In this document: in pieces, positions 24,989 through 33,559 of the stretch
How the letters are laid out: each line of letters opens with the position of its first letter
Position numbering within the stretch: position 1 is the stretch's first letter
Assembly (NCBI GenBank): GCA_003162175.1
Contig: PMMR01000038.1
Span: 11,560-50,308, forward strand
DNA: 38,749 bases
From: Candidatus Methanoflorens crillii
GTDB taxonomy: Archaea > Halobacteriota > Bog-38 > Methanoflorentales > Methanoflorentaceae
Direction: 5' to 3'
Made by a program: the position numbers and the translations under genes
The notes under the pieces: generated by a model
The model's input: only the letters and a program-made list of their open reading frames with translations
Databases searched by the model: none
What the model was told of the DNA's origin: nothing

Positions 24989-25795
24989 GTGGGGGTTGCT
25001 TTGTACGACCTAAAGCCTATTGGCACAGTGCAGTCGACAGTGACGCAATCACGTGATATGCCGCTACAGGGCGTTCCGGCAGTTATCAACGTTTTTGACG
25101 AGTTTCTAAAGGGGTTGACAGGCATAGAGAGCGACACCCACATAAATGTCATCGGCTGGTTTGACAAGGCTGATAGAGCGCCGCTGATGGTACGGCCACG
25201 AAAAATAAGCGCTCAGCTCGAAAAGCGGGGCGTCTTCTCTCTGCGCTCGCCTGCCCGGCCAAATCCACTATCTCTCACAGCCACACGGCTGGTGAAGGTT
25301 GAGGGCCCACTCCTTTACGTCGAACCGCTTGACCTTATCGACGGATCACCGGTCGTGGACATCAAGCCGTATTCAGCCGGATGGGACACAATTTTTTGGG
25401 CAAGAGACGTGCACTCTGCGTTGATCACTCAACATATGGCCGAGGAGCAAGTGCTCGCGGAGCTTTTCCGAGAAGCGTTCAATTTTCACGGAGAGAAATG
25501 CGCGGCGATAGCAGTTTCTGCGAAGATCGCGTACGATGCTGCACAGGTGCTTGAAACAAGCGTGCGCGATATCCGTCTCCAGCTTCCGCAAACCGTGAAC
25601 CCCCACTTGGCCGATGGTCTCGTCGGCGTGTCTAGGGCGACAATGGGCAATGCAAGGCTCACATTTTCCGAAGATCCGGATATTCGTATTTGGACCGCTA
25701 CACGGTCAGTTATCTATCGTGTGTTCGACGTGTCTGGCTCAGATGCGCAACGCGTACTTCAAATGAGCTCCGACCAACTGTTCTCGAGGCAGTAA
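24989..25795 (+). CDS. TrmO (TsaA/UPF0066) methyltransferase domain fused to an FmdE-like domain
   Basis: The 268-residue protein has two parts. Residues 1-135 form a TrmO/TsaA domain: LKPIGTVQSTVTQ, GVFSLRSPARPNPLSLTATR and EPLDLIDGSPVVDIKPY are the family blocks for S-adenosylmethionine-dependent methylation of t6A37 in tRNA. Residues about 145-265 look like an FmdE domain: FNFHGEKCAAIAVSAKIAYD keeps the H-G-x-x-C core, and LADGLVGVSRATMGNARLTF resembles the second block, although the usual C-P-G and Cys cluster are altered. FmdE domains accompany molybdenum/tungsten formylmethanofuran dehydrogenase and also occur alone. The fusion is an unusual pairing. The start codon is GTG (24989); a TTG four codons on is possible. 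Confidence 0.8.
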   Translation: MGVALYDLKPIGTVQSTVTQSRDMPLQGVPAVINVFDEFLKGLTGIESDTHINVIGWFDKADRAPLMVRPRKISAQLEKRGVFSLRSPARPNPLSLTATRLVKVEGPLLYVEPLDLIDGSPVVDIKPYSAGWDTIFWARDVHSALITQHMAEEQVLAELFREAFNFHGEKCAAIAVSAKIAYDAAQVLETSVRDIRLQLPQTVNPHLADGLVGVSRATMGNARLTFSEDPDIRIWTATRSVIYRVFDVSGSDAQRVLQMSSDQLFSRQ

Positions 25796-25949
25796 TTTGT
25801 GTTAAGCGGTCCGTGTTGCACTGGTTTGAGCACATTGAGGTCCTTGCCCTTACCGCAGGGAGACGGAGGAGATGGTTCGCTGCAATCTGTGGCGGGGCGC
25901 CCCACTTGTTACGCCAAAGTATTATATTTTCTCTGCGTGACGTACTTGT

Positions 25950-26579
25950 ATGGAAGAAGATCTCTCTGTCCGCGTGACGTACCTGAGCCACTCGTGTTTT
26001 GAGGTGCAAGACGTCGATCACACGCTCCTGCTTGATCCATTTTTTAGCAAAGAAAACCCAAACGCGCCCAGTTACGCCGGAAAACCGGATATCGTGCTTA
26101 TTACCCACGAGCATTTCGATCACACGACCGCCGAGAAGTTTAGCGCGCCGGTAGTCGTTCCGCCAACGATGGCAGGAAGATTCCGCAAGACGGTTGTTAT
26201 GGAACGAGGGCAAACTAGGCTTGTTGAAGGGGTTCGCGTGACCATGGTCGGTGCGAGCCATCATCAGAGCAAGTACCCAACCGGCTACGTCTTCGAACTC
26301 GGCGGGGTTCGATTCGCACATCTCGGCGACACCTATTTGGATGGAGTTCAACGTTTGGAGAACATCGACGTGCTATTCATTCCAATAGGCGGCTTTTTCA
26401 CAATGGACGTAGAAGAAGCGCTCGAAGCACTAGACATCATTAAACCCGATGCCGCCATTCCGATGCACTTCAACACATTCAGTCAGATCAAAGCAGATCC
26501 GCAGCGATTTAAGCAACTAGCCGAAAACGCAGGCCACCGGGTCATCGTGCTTTCCGTAGGGGAGACGGTGGCATTCTAG
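25950..26579 (+). CDS. UPF0173 metallo-beta-lactamase superfamily hydrolase
   Basis: The 209-residue protein begins with an RVTYLSHSCFEVQ segment typical of UPF0173. It has the metallo-beta-lactamase motif THEHFDHT (HxHxDH), further ligands in GASHHQSKYPTGYVF and LGDT, and ends with IPMHFNTF and VLSVGET. Members bind two metals; related enzymes include L-ascorbate-6-phosphate lactonase, but the substrate here is unknown. It sits about 155 bp after the TrmO-FmdE fusion. Confidence 0.93.
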   Translation: MEEDLSVRVTYLSHSCFEVQDVDHTLLLDPFFSKENPNAPSYAGKPDIVLITHEHFDHTTAEKFSAPVVVPPTMAGRFRKTVVMERGQTRLVEGVRVTMVGASHHQSKYPTGYVFELGGVRFAHLGDTYLDGVQRLENIDVLFIPIGGFFTMDVEEALEALDIIKPDAAIPMHFNTFSQIKADPQRFKQLAENAGHRVIVLSVGETVAF

Positions 26580-26926
26580 ACCGATGTTGTCGTGCGATTC
26601 TGCTGGCCGTAACGTCTGAGGTCGACTGAGCTGTCTCCGGTGCAAGGGTTAGGTTAATTGAGGCGCAGTGCCGCGTTTGCCTAGCATCAGATGCGTTTTG
26701 CTCGGCGGCCTGAGCCAAAAGGCTTCACCGGGGCGATCGAGCGGACTTAACTCGCTCGCGTTCGCTCGCTTTATAGCGCATGCATTTGCTCTAGATCGAT
26801 TTTGCGTGGGCCGCGCACCTGGCGTCATTGAATCGAGAGAACTGAAATGGATCGTTGCAGGAGATTAGAAAGACCTCTGCGTGGCATTTTTGTTTTTTAG
26901 GCGTGCTACCGCTGAAAGGATATGCG
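26580..26926. other. intergenic region with no supported gene
   Basis: Convergent space between the UPF0173 and hef genes. It contains a short CTCGCTCGCGTTCGCTCGCT repeat near 26752-26771. A T-rich stretch near 26887-26900 could end the leftward hef transcript. No coding frame is convincing. Confidence 0.4.
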
Positions 26927-29365
26927 CTATCTGACGCCGTCATCCGACCTTGGAATAACCGAGTCGGTCTCGTAATATGCCGATGCGAGTTTGCGAATCG
27001 TCTGTGCGGTCTGTTTGCCGACGCCTCGTACCTTCGTGAGCTCTTGAGTCTGCGCGCGAAAAATGGTCTCAACGGAGCCGAAATGTTCTAACAGGGAGCG
27101 GGCAGTGGCGGGCCCTACGGAGGGAATTGCAGCGATGACGTATTCTTGCTGCTCTTGAAACGTCTTTAGGATCTTCTTTCCGTGCACTTTGGGGGTCCGC
27201 TTTTTGTCCAGTTGTTCCCGTTCTGCGATTACAAAAAGTTGTCTGGCCGTTTCGGCGGCATCGCGGCAGCATATTATCGGGACCCCCAAATCCACAGTAA
27301 TGGCAGCTAGCGTGCCACGGATCGCATTAGGGTGCATGTCTGTCTGCGTGAAGAGGTCAGGTCCTTCTATGACGATGAGAGGCCGCTCGTAGTTTGTGGC
27401 GAGCTCTTGGATTTGACCGAGAAGATCACGCCCCGTCAGCGAAGCTGTGAAATCACGGTCAGTTTTCCGCTCTACAGCGACTCGGTCACTCATGACATAG
27501 TCGGCGACAGGAAGCGTGCGACAGTCAACGATTGCCCCAAGCGCTTGAAGCTCTTTTATAACCCCTGATCGAGCTTCTCGCTGATCGGCGACAATCCGTA
27601 TCGCGCTTGTGCCTACCTTTTTGTCGTGGGAATCAAAGTCCAGTAGAGTCTTTTGTTCCTCTTCAGAGATAGCGCCCGCCGTTCTGTTTGGAGTGCCAGG
27701 ATCTCCACCTTGATTCTCAGTGCCTCGAACGTCATTTTCCGCGTGGAAGCTGCACTGGGTCTCCAGCCGTGCGTCTGTTGGTGCGAGATTGTCTGCGTCA
27801 CTTAGCGTTCGACGAGCTAATCGCCCGCGCCGGTTTTCCGCATCAATTTGAACGAACTCTGCGACCGGAGCGTGCTTTGCGCTCATACGTTTCATTTCGG
27901 CACTCATCACGCGCTTTTTTCGGGTGCTCGAAAAGCTGTACGTTTCGTCTCGGGTACCTTTTGTCACTAGAACTACGACACGACCGGCGCGTCGTCTCCC
28001 TGTCCGCCCCTCGCGCTGGATGCTGCGAATTGCAGAAGGGATAGGTTCGTAAAATACTACCATGTCGGTAGCGGGGATGTCCAAGCCTTCCTCTGCAACG
28101 CTTGTAGCGACGATGACGTTGTATGTGCCACTTACGAAGTCTGTTACGAGCTGCACCTGCTCCCTCTGCGAGAGGCCTTTTTGCCCGTCCCTCTTTGCTT
28201 GGCCAACGAATTTCTCTGCCCGGATGTCCTGCATAGTATTGAGCGTGTTTTTGACGACCTCGGCGGTATCTCGGTAGTTCGTGAATACGATGATTCGTGA
28301 ATCGGGCTTGCGCGCCAATTGCTGCGCAACGACGTCTTTCAAGGCTCCGAGCTTTGGATGCATTTCGTCCAGACGATTTGAAAGCGTCATGGCCGCCTTT
28401 ACGTGATCATCGGCGACGAGGCTTCGCGCTGCTTTGCTGCCCTTTTTTGACTGTGCTTCTCTGTTCAGCCGCTCAAAGTACTTGCGCGTCGGCACGATGC
28501 CCTGTGTCTCAATCAATCCTATAGCGTGCCGCAACTTGATCACCTCAGCAACCAGAGACATAGCCCTGTAGTTCCTATCAGCGGCGACTTTGTGCTGTAT
28601 TTTGATCAATTCGGATGTAGACACCCATTCGCTGAACACAACTTTCAACTTCATAAGCTGGCGCAGCCGCTGCGCCGCGGCTTGCTTGAGATCCCGCTGA
28701 ATGGTCTCCATCTGGGCCGGCAGTGAAAGTTTGCGCGTCTCTACGTTCTTTTCGTGCGTGTACGGATACACATCTGGATCAGACTCGGTGCGGATCTCAA
28801 TATTATCAATGAGTAGGCTCTCGCTCACTTCGTGGATTTTCTCAATGGTGCCGCCAGGAGAGGCGGTCATCCCAAGTATAAGAGGATCGGGTGCCTGCTC
28901 GACGTACGTGCTGGCGATGAAGCGATACGCATAGTTGCCCACCGCGCGGTGCGCCTCGTCAAAGATGATGAGTTTCACGTCAGAAAGATCGATCCTCGCC
29001 TTCTTAAGATCGTTTTCAATGACTTGAGGTGTGGAAACGATCGCTTGCTGCTTCTGCTTCCACAGTTCACTTCGCTTATCGGGAGGAATCTCTCCGGTGA
29101 AGATGGTCGTCTCTGCGAGTAGGTGCGAACGCAAGAACGCAGCGTGCTGCTCTACAAGGGGTTTCGTTGGCGCCAGAAAGAGAACCCGCCCGTCGTTTTC
29201 GAGGCGTTTAGCGATGACGAGAAGCGCTACGATGGTTTTGCCAAGCCCTGTCGGCAGCACAATCATAGTGGAGGCCCGCGTGGCCGATTCGGCAAGCGCG
29301 AGTTGATATGCCCGGGCCTCTACCGAATCATGGACGATTAATCTATGGTCAACGTAGTCTCGCAT
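26927..29365 (-). CDS. hef: Hef-type helicase/nuclease (XPF/FANCM family)
   Basis: The 812-residue protein combines an SF2 DEAH helicase and an XPF/ERCC4 nuclease. The N-terminal half has LPTGLGKTIVALLV (Walker A), FDEAHRAVGNYAY (Walker B), GMTASPGG (motif III), VFTNYRDTAEVV and QREGRTGRRRAGRVVVL (motif VI). After a linker the nuclease region has VADQREARSGVIKELQALGA and VAVERKTDRDFTASL (VERK-x3-D). The end holds tandem helix-hairpin-helix motifs (IPSVGPATARSLLEHFGSV, VRGVGKQTAQTIRKL). Hef acts on stalled or broken replication forks. It has the full length of the archaeal family, and all key motifs are intact. It is divergent from pyrE. Confidence 0.96.
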   Translation of the reverse strand: MRDYVDHRLIVHDSVEARAYQLALAESATRASTMIVLPTGLGKTIVALLVIAKRLENDGRVLFLAPTKPLVEQHAAFLRSHLLAETTIFTGEIPPDKRSELWKQKQQAIVSTPQVIENDLKKARIDLSDVKLIIFDEAHRAVGNYAYRFIASTYVEQAPDPLILGMTASPGGTIEKIHEVSESLLIDNIEIRTESDPDVYPYTHEKNVETRKLSLPAQMETIQRDLKQAAAQRLRQLMKLKVVFSEWVSTSELIKIQHKVAADRNYRAMSLVAEVIKLRHAIGLIETQGIVPTRKYFERLNREAQSKKGSKAARSLVADDHVKAAMTLSNRLDEMHPKLGALKDVVAQQLARKPDSRIIVFTNYRDTAEVVKNTLNTMQDIRAEKFVGQAKRDGQKGLSQREQVQLVTDFVSGTYNVIVATSVAEEGLDIPATDMVVFYEPIPSAIRSIQREGRTGRRRAGRVVVLVTKGTRDETYSFSSTRKKRVMSAEMKRMSAKHAPVAEFVQIDAENRRGRLARRTLSDADNLAPTDARLETQCSFHAENDVRGTENQGGDPGTPNRTAGAISEEEQKTLLDFDSHDKKVGTSAIRIVADQREARSGVIKELQALGAIVDCRTLPVADYVMSDRVAVERKTDRDFTASLTGRDLLGQIQELATNYERPLIVIEGPDLFTQTDMHPNAIRGTLAAITVDLGVPIICCRDAAETARQLFVIAEREQLDKKRTPKVHGKKILKTFQEQQEYVIAAIPSVGPATARSLLEHFGSVETIFRAQTQELTKVRGVGKQTAQTIRKLASAYYETDSVIPRSDDGVR

Positions 29366-29531
29366 TCCCTCCTTTAGTTTGACTCAAGCGCTATTATAAG
29401 TATCCGTGGTTGTGGCGTGCTGCTTTTTTTGGCGGCTCTGTTAAAACGCGTGGACCTATATGCTTATGAGCTAAAAAGCCCAATCTACGGCTTGCAGAGC
29501 TTTCGGCAGCGACGCCTGAAAGGAGGTAATC
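29366..29531. promoter_or_regulatory. divergent promoter region of hef and pyrE
   Basis: Facing TATA-like elements are seen: CTTATAATAG on the minus strand (about 29393-29402, roughly 30 bp from the hef ATG) and CCTATATGCTTATG on the plus strand (about 29455-29468). A strong ribosome-binding site AAAGGAGGTAA lies at about 29518-29528 just before the pyrE GTG. Confidence 0.5.
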
Positions 29532-30059
29532 GTGCAAAAAGCGTACGACGACTTAAAGGATCTGGTTACGAAATACGCCTTCTTTTCTGACGGCCCTTAC
29601 CGATTGTCGGCAGGGGAGTTGAGCGATTTTTACTTCGACTTGCGTCGCGTCACGATGCACCCTCGTGGCGCGTCTCTGGTTTCCGAACTCATGTTGGAAC
29701 GCTTGGGCACCGTAGACGCTGTAGGGGGAATGGAGAGTGGTGCGATACCCATCGCTACGGCAATCGCCCTCAAATCAGGAACGGTGCGCGCTTTTTTTGT
29801 GAGAAAGGCGCAGAAGCAACACGGAAGGATGCGCCGCACAGAGGGATGCATAAGGCACGGGGATGTCGTTGCGTTCGTTGAGGACGTTACGACAAGCGGA
29901 GAATCAGTCCTTTTAGGAATAGCTGCTGTTGAGCAGCTTGGTTGCACGATTGCAAAAGTCATGTGCATTTTGGATCGCGAGAACGGGGCTAAAGAGCGGA
30001 TAGAGTCGAACGGGTATCCGTTTGAAGCGTTGTTTGGGGCGAGTGACTTTGTCGGGTGA
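29532..30059 (+). CDS. pyrE: orotate phosphoribosyltransferase
   Basis: The 175-residue protein has the type I PRTase signature VAFVEDVTTSGESVLLG (PRPP-binding loop) and FYFDLRRVTMHPRG, VGGMESGAIPIATAIAL and the catalytic loop region FFVRKAQKQHGRMRRTEG. It adds ribose-5-phosphate from PRPP to orotate in pyrimidine synthesis. The GTG start at 29532 is chosen because a strong AAAGGAGGT site is 5-8 bp upstream. Length and motifs are typical. Confidence 0.93.
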   Translation: MQKAYDDLKDLVTKYAFFSDGPYRLSAGELSDFYFDLRRVTMHPRGASLVSELMLERLGTVDAVGGMESGAIPIATAIALKSGTVRAFFVRKAQKQHGRMRRTEGCIRHGDVVAFVEDVTTSGESVLLGIAAVEQLGCTIAKVMCILDRENGAKERIESNGYPFEALFGASDFVG

Positions 30060-30281
30060 CGAATCTTCCATATCCATCGCAAGGCCGTGGCTCATAGGAC
30101 GGCCGGACTAGCAAGGCCGATCTCGCATAGTCTAAGTCAGACGTCGCGGCGTTCGCGCGGAGGTTGACAGTGCGAGTTCTCATAGTCATTGCACCTGAGC
30201 AATCGAGTTGACAAGGCTTATCCGTGCCGACACCACATACGGTATGCGGAGTCGCGACAACCGAGACTAGGGGCGTGGTTT
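30060..30281. other. intergenic region with a GGCCGT/ACGGCC hairpin
   Basis: Short GC-rich region after pyrE. GGCCGT and ACGGCC (about 30083-30104) could form a hairpin, and the word AAGGCCG recurs near 30112. No coding frame is supported. Confidence 0.35.
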
Positions 30282-30452
30282 ATGAACATAAACAAAAGCG
30301 ACGATATTGAACTGTCTTGTGAGAAGTGCGGTACTGCATTGAGCATGGATGAGGCGAGCAGAACTCTACTCATTGACGCTTACGTACACGTTTTCTGTCA
30401 AAGCTGCATGCAGCACGTACTTATCGTCAAAGATGGTTCAATACAGTTCTAA
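30282..30452 (+). CDS. small zinc-finger-like protein, 56 aa
   Basis: From the ATG at 30282 (MNINKSDDIELSCEKCGTAL) the frame gives 56 residues with two C-x2-C pairs (SCEKCGT near residue 12 and FCQSCMQH near residue 39). These would form one treble-clef or zinc-ribbon site, with an acidic linker between. An in-frame start at 30189 adds residues that look non-coding. It is similar in style to other small Cys-rich proteins of the window but I see no family match. Confidence 0.6.
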   Translation: MNINKSDDIELSCEKCGTALSMDEASRTLLIDAYVHVFCQSCMQHVLIVKDGSIQF

Positions 30453-30635
30453 GGTAGCCAGTCACCTCGTAGCGTTGAAATCCGTGCGGAGATTGGTCGA
30501 AAATCCTCTCGAGCATTCTGTGGACTTAGCGGGTTACGTCGCGCTCGTGTCCGCGCGGTTAAACGTTGATGCAGGATCCAGTGCTTGCTTGTCACCGGTT
30601 GCGCGAGTGCGCTTTACGCGACTCAATCATCGGCT

Positions 30636-31112
30636 TCATTCATTTCTTGAGAAGCGGAAAATGCGGCGAGCGCGCTGCTGCGGCGATGATTGCGTCGCTT
30701 TGAGCTTCTGCTTCACAGGCGACTTTGCTTTGCGTTCTGCGGCTGGCAACGCGGTAGCTTCGCCAAAAACAGTTTGGCAGCCATTGAGTTCGGCTGTAAG
30801 TTGTGCATACTCTTTGCGTAAGTCCCTGAGCGCATTGGAGACGCTTTGGTCGCTTCCTGCGGCCATCGCCTCAAAACGCTTGACTACGATGACTTCAAAA
30901 TCAGAAAGAGTGAGCTTGTGCACGGCAGGAACGAAGCTCATTAACTCTAAATTGAGTGCCCGCTGCGGTATAACAAGTTCAAGCCCGCGTCGACCGATAC
31001 GCTCCTCGGTGATAAGCTCTTTGCTCTTGACCCGACGTTTTACGGTCGTCGTCGAAACGCCCAGGAGTTTGGCAGCCTCTTTAACCGTAAAGCAGCGTTC
31101 TTTGTAAATCAT
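30636..31112 (-). CDS. HTH DNA-binding protein (MerR/excisionase-like N-terminus)
   Basis: The 158-residue protein begins MIYKERCFTVKEAAKLLGVS and continues TTTVKRRVKSKEL, a helix-turn-helix of the MerR/HTH_17 type. A helical middle part (ALNLELMSFVPAVHKLTLSD) and a coiled-coil-like region (LRDLRKEYAQLTAELNG) come next, then a Lys/Arg/Ala tail. It overlaps the preceding small frame by 4 bp (ATGA). Probably a transcription regulator or plasmid/element-type DNA binder; the target is unknown. Confidence 0.75.
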   Translation of the reverse strand: MIYKERCFTVKEAAKLLGVSTTTVKRRVKSKELITEERIGRRGLELVIPQRALNLELMSFVPAVHKLTLSDFEVIVVKRFEAMAAGSDQSVSNALRDLRKEYAQLTAELNGCQTVFGEATALPAAERKAKSPVKQKLKATQSSPQQRARRIFRFSRNE

Positions 31113-31342
31113 TGATGCACGTCACTATCGCGAGCCAAAACAAGCCTCATACCTTTCCCACATTTAAGCCATTTAACTGCAACTGCGGCCGCCTTAATCT
31201 TTGGGCGAGCGTGAACCCTTTCATTTGACGGGTCTCTTAGAAACCAACAGTGCGTCGTTTCGCGCCTCGCTGCAGTGCGATTTGCTGGATTCCTCGAGAC
31301 ATTTTGCCGTACTTTCTCTGCGAGAACACGACATCGCGCCAT
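31109..31342 (-). CDS. small hypothetical protein upstream of the HTH gene
   Basis: The frame gives 77 residues, rich in Arg, Ala and Lys, and ends DSDVHQ. The C-terminal half (CWFLRDPSNERVHARPKIKA, then AAVAVKWLKCGKGMRL) looks more protein-like than the Arg-rich N-terminus, so the real start may be further in. Its stop overlaps the HTH gene start by 4 bp, which favours coding and coupling. No family is recognised. Confidence 0.4.
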   Translation of the reverse strand: MARCRVLAEKVRQNVSRNPANRTAARRETTHCWFLRDPSNERVHARPKIKAAAVAVKWLKCGKGMRLVLARDSDVHQ

Positions 31343-31422
31343 TTTGGACAGTTCAATCGGGTAATTCGGTGTACGCTCAGATTCCAGCGTGACGATGTTC
31401 TTTTTGTTTTTAGTTTCTTGTG

Positions 31423-31854
31423 CTATACTGATTGCTGGCGAGGGTAATTCGTGGCTGCACCCGGCAAGTGGGGGGCAATGCTTATGCGCTTCGGATTAAT
31501 GGCGTAGCTGTCGATGAAACAGCAGAAGTATCGTACGAATCCTTCTTGCACCAGAGGAGCGACTGCGGCTTCGAATTCGCGTCGGCGGTCTTTCTTGCGT
31601 TGAGCTTTGAGGAAAGGAGCTAAGGTGTCAAGCAAGACCTCCGAATGTATCGCGCAGGGGCTGACGGGCATCAGCTCTGTCAGTATCGCCAGCTGGAGCT
31701 CGTTCATCTCTTGGAGCTTCTTGAGATCGTCCTTGTCTCGTTCAAGCTGAGCTCCGTTCGTTGCCCCCTCCTCGTGCGCAGGCTCGACCTCCAACTGGCG
31801 GTTGTCGGGGATTGCGCACGAATTGACGCGGGTTTCTTTTTTGGCTCGAAGCAT
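31423..31854 (-). CDS. hypothetical protein, winged-helix-like
   Basis: The 143-residue protein has an acidic, Glu-rich N-terminus. A segment NELQLAILTELMPVSPCAIH leads to LLDTLAPFLKAQRKKDRRREF and FEAAVAPLVQEGFVRYFCCF, whose helix-helix-strand order resembles a winged helix. The C-terminus is short and basic. It is oriented like the two genes to its left and divergent from the DUF362 gene. Not identified. Confidence 0.5.
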   Translation of the reverse strand: MLRAKKETRVNSCAIPDNRQLEVEPAHEEGATNGAQLERDKDDLKKLQEMNELQLAILTELMPVSPCAIHSEVLLDTLAPFLKAQRKKDRRREFEAAVAPLVQEGFVRYFCCFIDSYAINPKRISIAPHLPGAATNYPRQQSV

Positions 31855-31963
31855 CTGTCCGATACATTAGGTCGACGTCCTTGAATAAAACGTTTTACGT
31901 GACGGCCACAGTGCGCCGGAGAGAAGCTATTTGAGTGGCAACACAGAAACAGATGAGCAGAGC

Positions 31964-33109
31964 ATGCCATACGAAGTGTCGATCCATAGATGTGACTCTT
32001 ATGATGATCTGAAGGTCAGCCAAGCGGTCGAAGCCAGCCTCGTACCTCTCGGGGGGCTCGAGTCGGTCATCAAGGCTACCGATCGCGTGCTGATCAAGTT
32101 GAATCTGTTGTCAGCGAAGCCGCCTGAAGCTGCTGTGACCACGCACCCTGCGATAGTAAGGGCGACGATTAAGCTAGTACAAGAGCTGGGGGCGACGCCT
32201 GTGGTCGGGGATTCTCCCGGCGGCGGAAGCACTCGTGCGTCGTATAAAAAGTTGCTCGAAAAAACGGGAATTCGGCAGGTGGTTGAGGACACTGGCTGCG
32301 AATTGGTTCGATTTGACGAGGCAACACTGGAGGTCGCCTCAGACAAAGCAAAGACGTTTAAGAAACTCACGCTGGCTAAAGCGGTCACCGAAGCAGACGT
32401 GATCATCGGCCTCCCGAAGCTTAAGACGCACAGCCTCACATACTACACCGGGGCCGTCAAACTCTTGTATGGCTACATTCCTGGAATGTTCAAGACCGAG
32501 TTTCATCTGCACACCGCGCGGGACATAAACCTGTTTGCTGATCTGCTGCTGGACTTGCACGAAACGTGCCCTCCCGCTCTCACGATTATGGATGCGATTG
32601 TGGGTATGGAGGGCGATGGCCCCTCTAACGGGAACCCGCGCAAAATCGGGTTAGTGCTCGCAAGCAAAAGCTGCACTGCGCTGGACTATGTGGCGGTAAC
32701 AATCGCAGGCTTCGATCCCATGTCGGTCCCCACGGTGAAATTGGCACACGAGCGAGGCGTTGGCCCAGCGCGCTTGGAAGACATCCAATTGTTTGGAGAG
32801 GTGGTTGAGCCCCTCATTATGGGTGATTTTGAAAAAACTTCAACCACGTCACTCTCGAGAGCACCGCCGTTTCTTGTGAACAGCTTGAAGAGGTTCATAG
32901 CTGCAAAACCCGTCGTGAACGCCTCTAAATGCATACGGTGCGGGGAATGTTTCAAGGATTGCCCGCCGAAAGCAATAACGTTTGCAAAAGCTGCGGGGCC
33001 GACGATAGATTACGGCAAATGCATACGCTGTTATTGCTGTCAGGAACTGTGTCCGGAAGGCGCTATCACCGTATCTACGCCGGTTGTGAGAAGGCTCCTT
33101 AAACGTTGA
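31964..33109 (+). CDS. DUF362 domain protein with two C-terminal [4Fe-4S] ferredoxin motifs
   Basis: About 381 residues from the ATG at 31964; TTG at 31931 is an alternative. The DUF362 domain fills residues 1-270: VLIKLNLLSAKPPEAAVTTH, GDSPGGGSTR, LPKLKTHSLTYYTGAVKLLY and MDAIVGMEGDGPSNG are its conserved blocks. The C-terminus carries CIRCGECFKDCPPKA and CIRCYCCQELCPEGA, two ferredoxin-type 4Fe-4S motifs. Related proteins occur widely in anaerobic archaea, with proposed electron-transfer or Fe-S-coupled roles; the reaction is unknown. Confidence 0.9.
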   Translation: MPYEVSIHRCDSYDDLKVSQAVEASLVPLGGLESVIKATDRVLIKLNLLSAKPPEAAVTTHPAIVRATIKLVQELGATPVVGDSPGGGSTRASYKKLLEKTGIRQVVEDTGCELVRFDEATLEVASDKAKTFKKLTLAKAVTEADVIIGLPKLKTHSLTYYTGAVKLLYGYIPGMFKTEFHLHTARDINLFADLLLDLHETCPPALTIMDAIVGMEGDGPSNGNPRKIGLVLASKSCTALDYVAVTIAGFDPMSVPTVKLAHERGVGPARLEDIQLFGEVVEPLIMGDFEKTSTTSLSRAPPFLVNSLKRFIAAKPVVNASKCIRCGECFKDCPPKAITFAKAAGPTIDYGKCIRCYCCQELCPEGAITVSTPVVRRLLKR

Positions 33110-33216
33110 GTTGTTGGTGCCCGAGCAGACCGTTGCCGCTTTTGGTCGGCTATATCGCTTGGCGCGGACATATGCGGCGTTTATGCGTCTCACGACACAA
33201 GCCACGCTGCATAAGA

Positions 33217-33265
33217 CCTTATATGATTGAAACATATATTCTCTCACAACAAGAAACGGAGGTGA
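33217..33265 (+). promoter_or_regulatory. promoter and ribosome-binding site of the TRAM gene
   Basis: TATA-like CCTTATATGA (33217-33226) and ACATATATT (33232-33240) lie 30-50 bp before the gene. A strong GGAGGTGA site (33258-33265) precedes the ATG at 33269. The combination suggests high expression. Confidence 0.55.
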
Positions 33266-33268
33266 AAC

Positions 33269-33559
33269 ATGTATAGATCAAATCAAAGCTCTTTCGGTAG
33301 CAGCAGTTTTAACAAATACGGCAGCGGATCGCTTAACGATGCTCCTGTGGACGTCGGTAAACAATACGATGTGAAGATTGAAGACACTGCCAGACAAGGG
33401 GATGGTATTGCGCGCATTAGCGGTCTTGTGATTTTTGTTCCAAACACAAAGGTCAACGACTCAGTTAAGATAGAAATCAAATCCATAAAGCGCAACTGTG
33501 CGGTCGCTGAGGTCGTCGAAGTTCCTGAGGAAGTAGAATCCCTAGGGGAAGTCGAGTAA
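33269..33559 (+). CDS. TRAM-domain small RNA-binding protein
   Basis: The 96-residue protein has a Ser/Asn/Gly-rich N-terminal tail (30 residues). A TRAM domain follows: VDVGKQYDVKIEDTARQGDG, IARISGLVIFVPNTKVNDSV and KIEIKSIKRNCAVAEVVEV. It ends with an acidic Glu tail. Stand-alone TRAM proteins of methanogenic archaea bind RNA and behave like cold-shock RNA chaperones. A strong promoter and ribosome-binding site precede it. Intergenic T-rich sequence follows and could terminate the transcript. Confidence 0.93.
   Translation: MYRSNQSSFGSSSFNKYGSGSLNDAPVDVGKQYDVKIEDTARQGDGIARISGLVIFVPNTKVNDSVKIEIKSIKRNCAVAEVVEVPEEVESLGEVE

Noticed and set aside
26752-26771. CGCTCG tandem repeat as a CRISPR or origin element
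   Set aside because: A single short repeat without spacers, iterons or an adjacent replication or cas gene.
30349-31107. 252-residue plus-strand open frame
   Set aside because: It is the antisense shadow of the HTH gene, with Ser/Arg/Leu-rich shadow composition.
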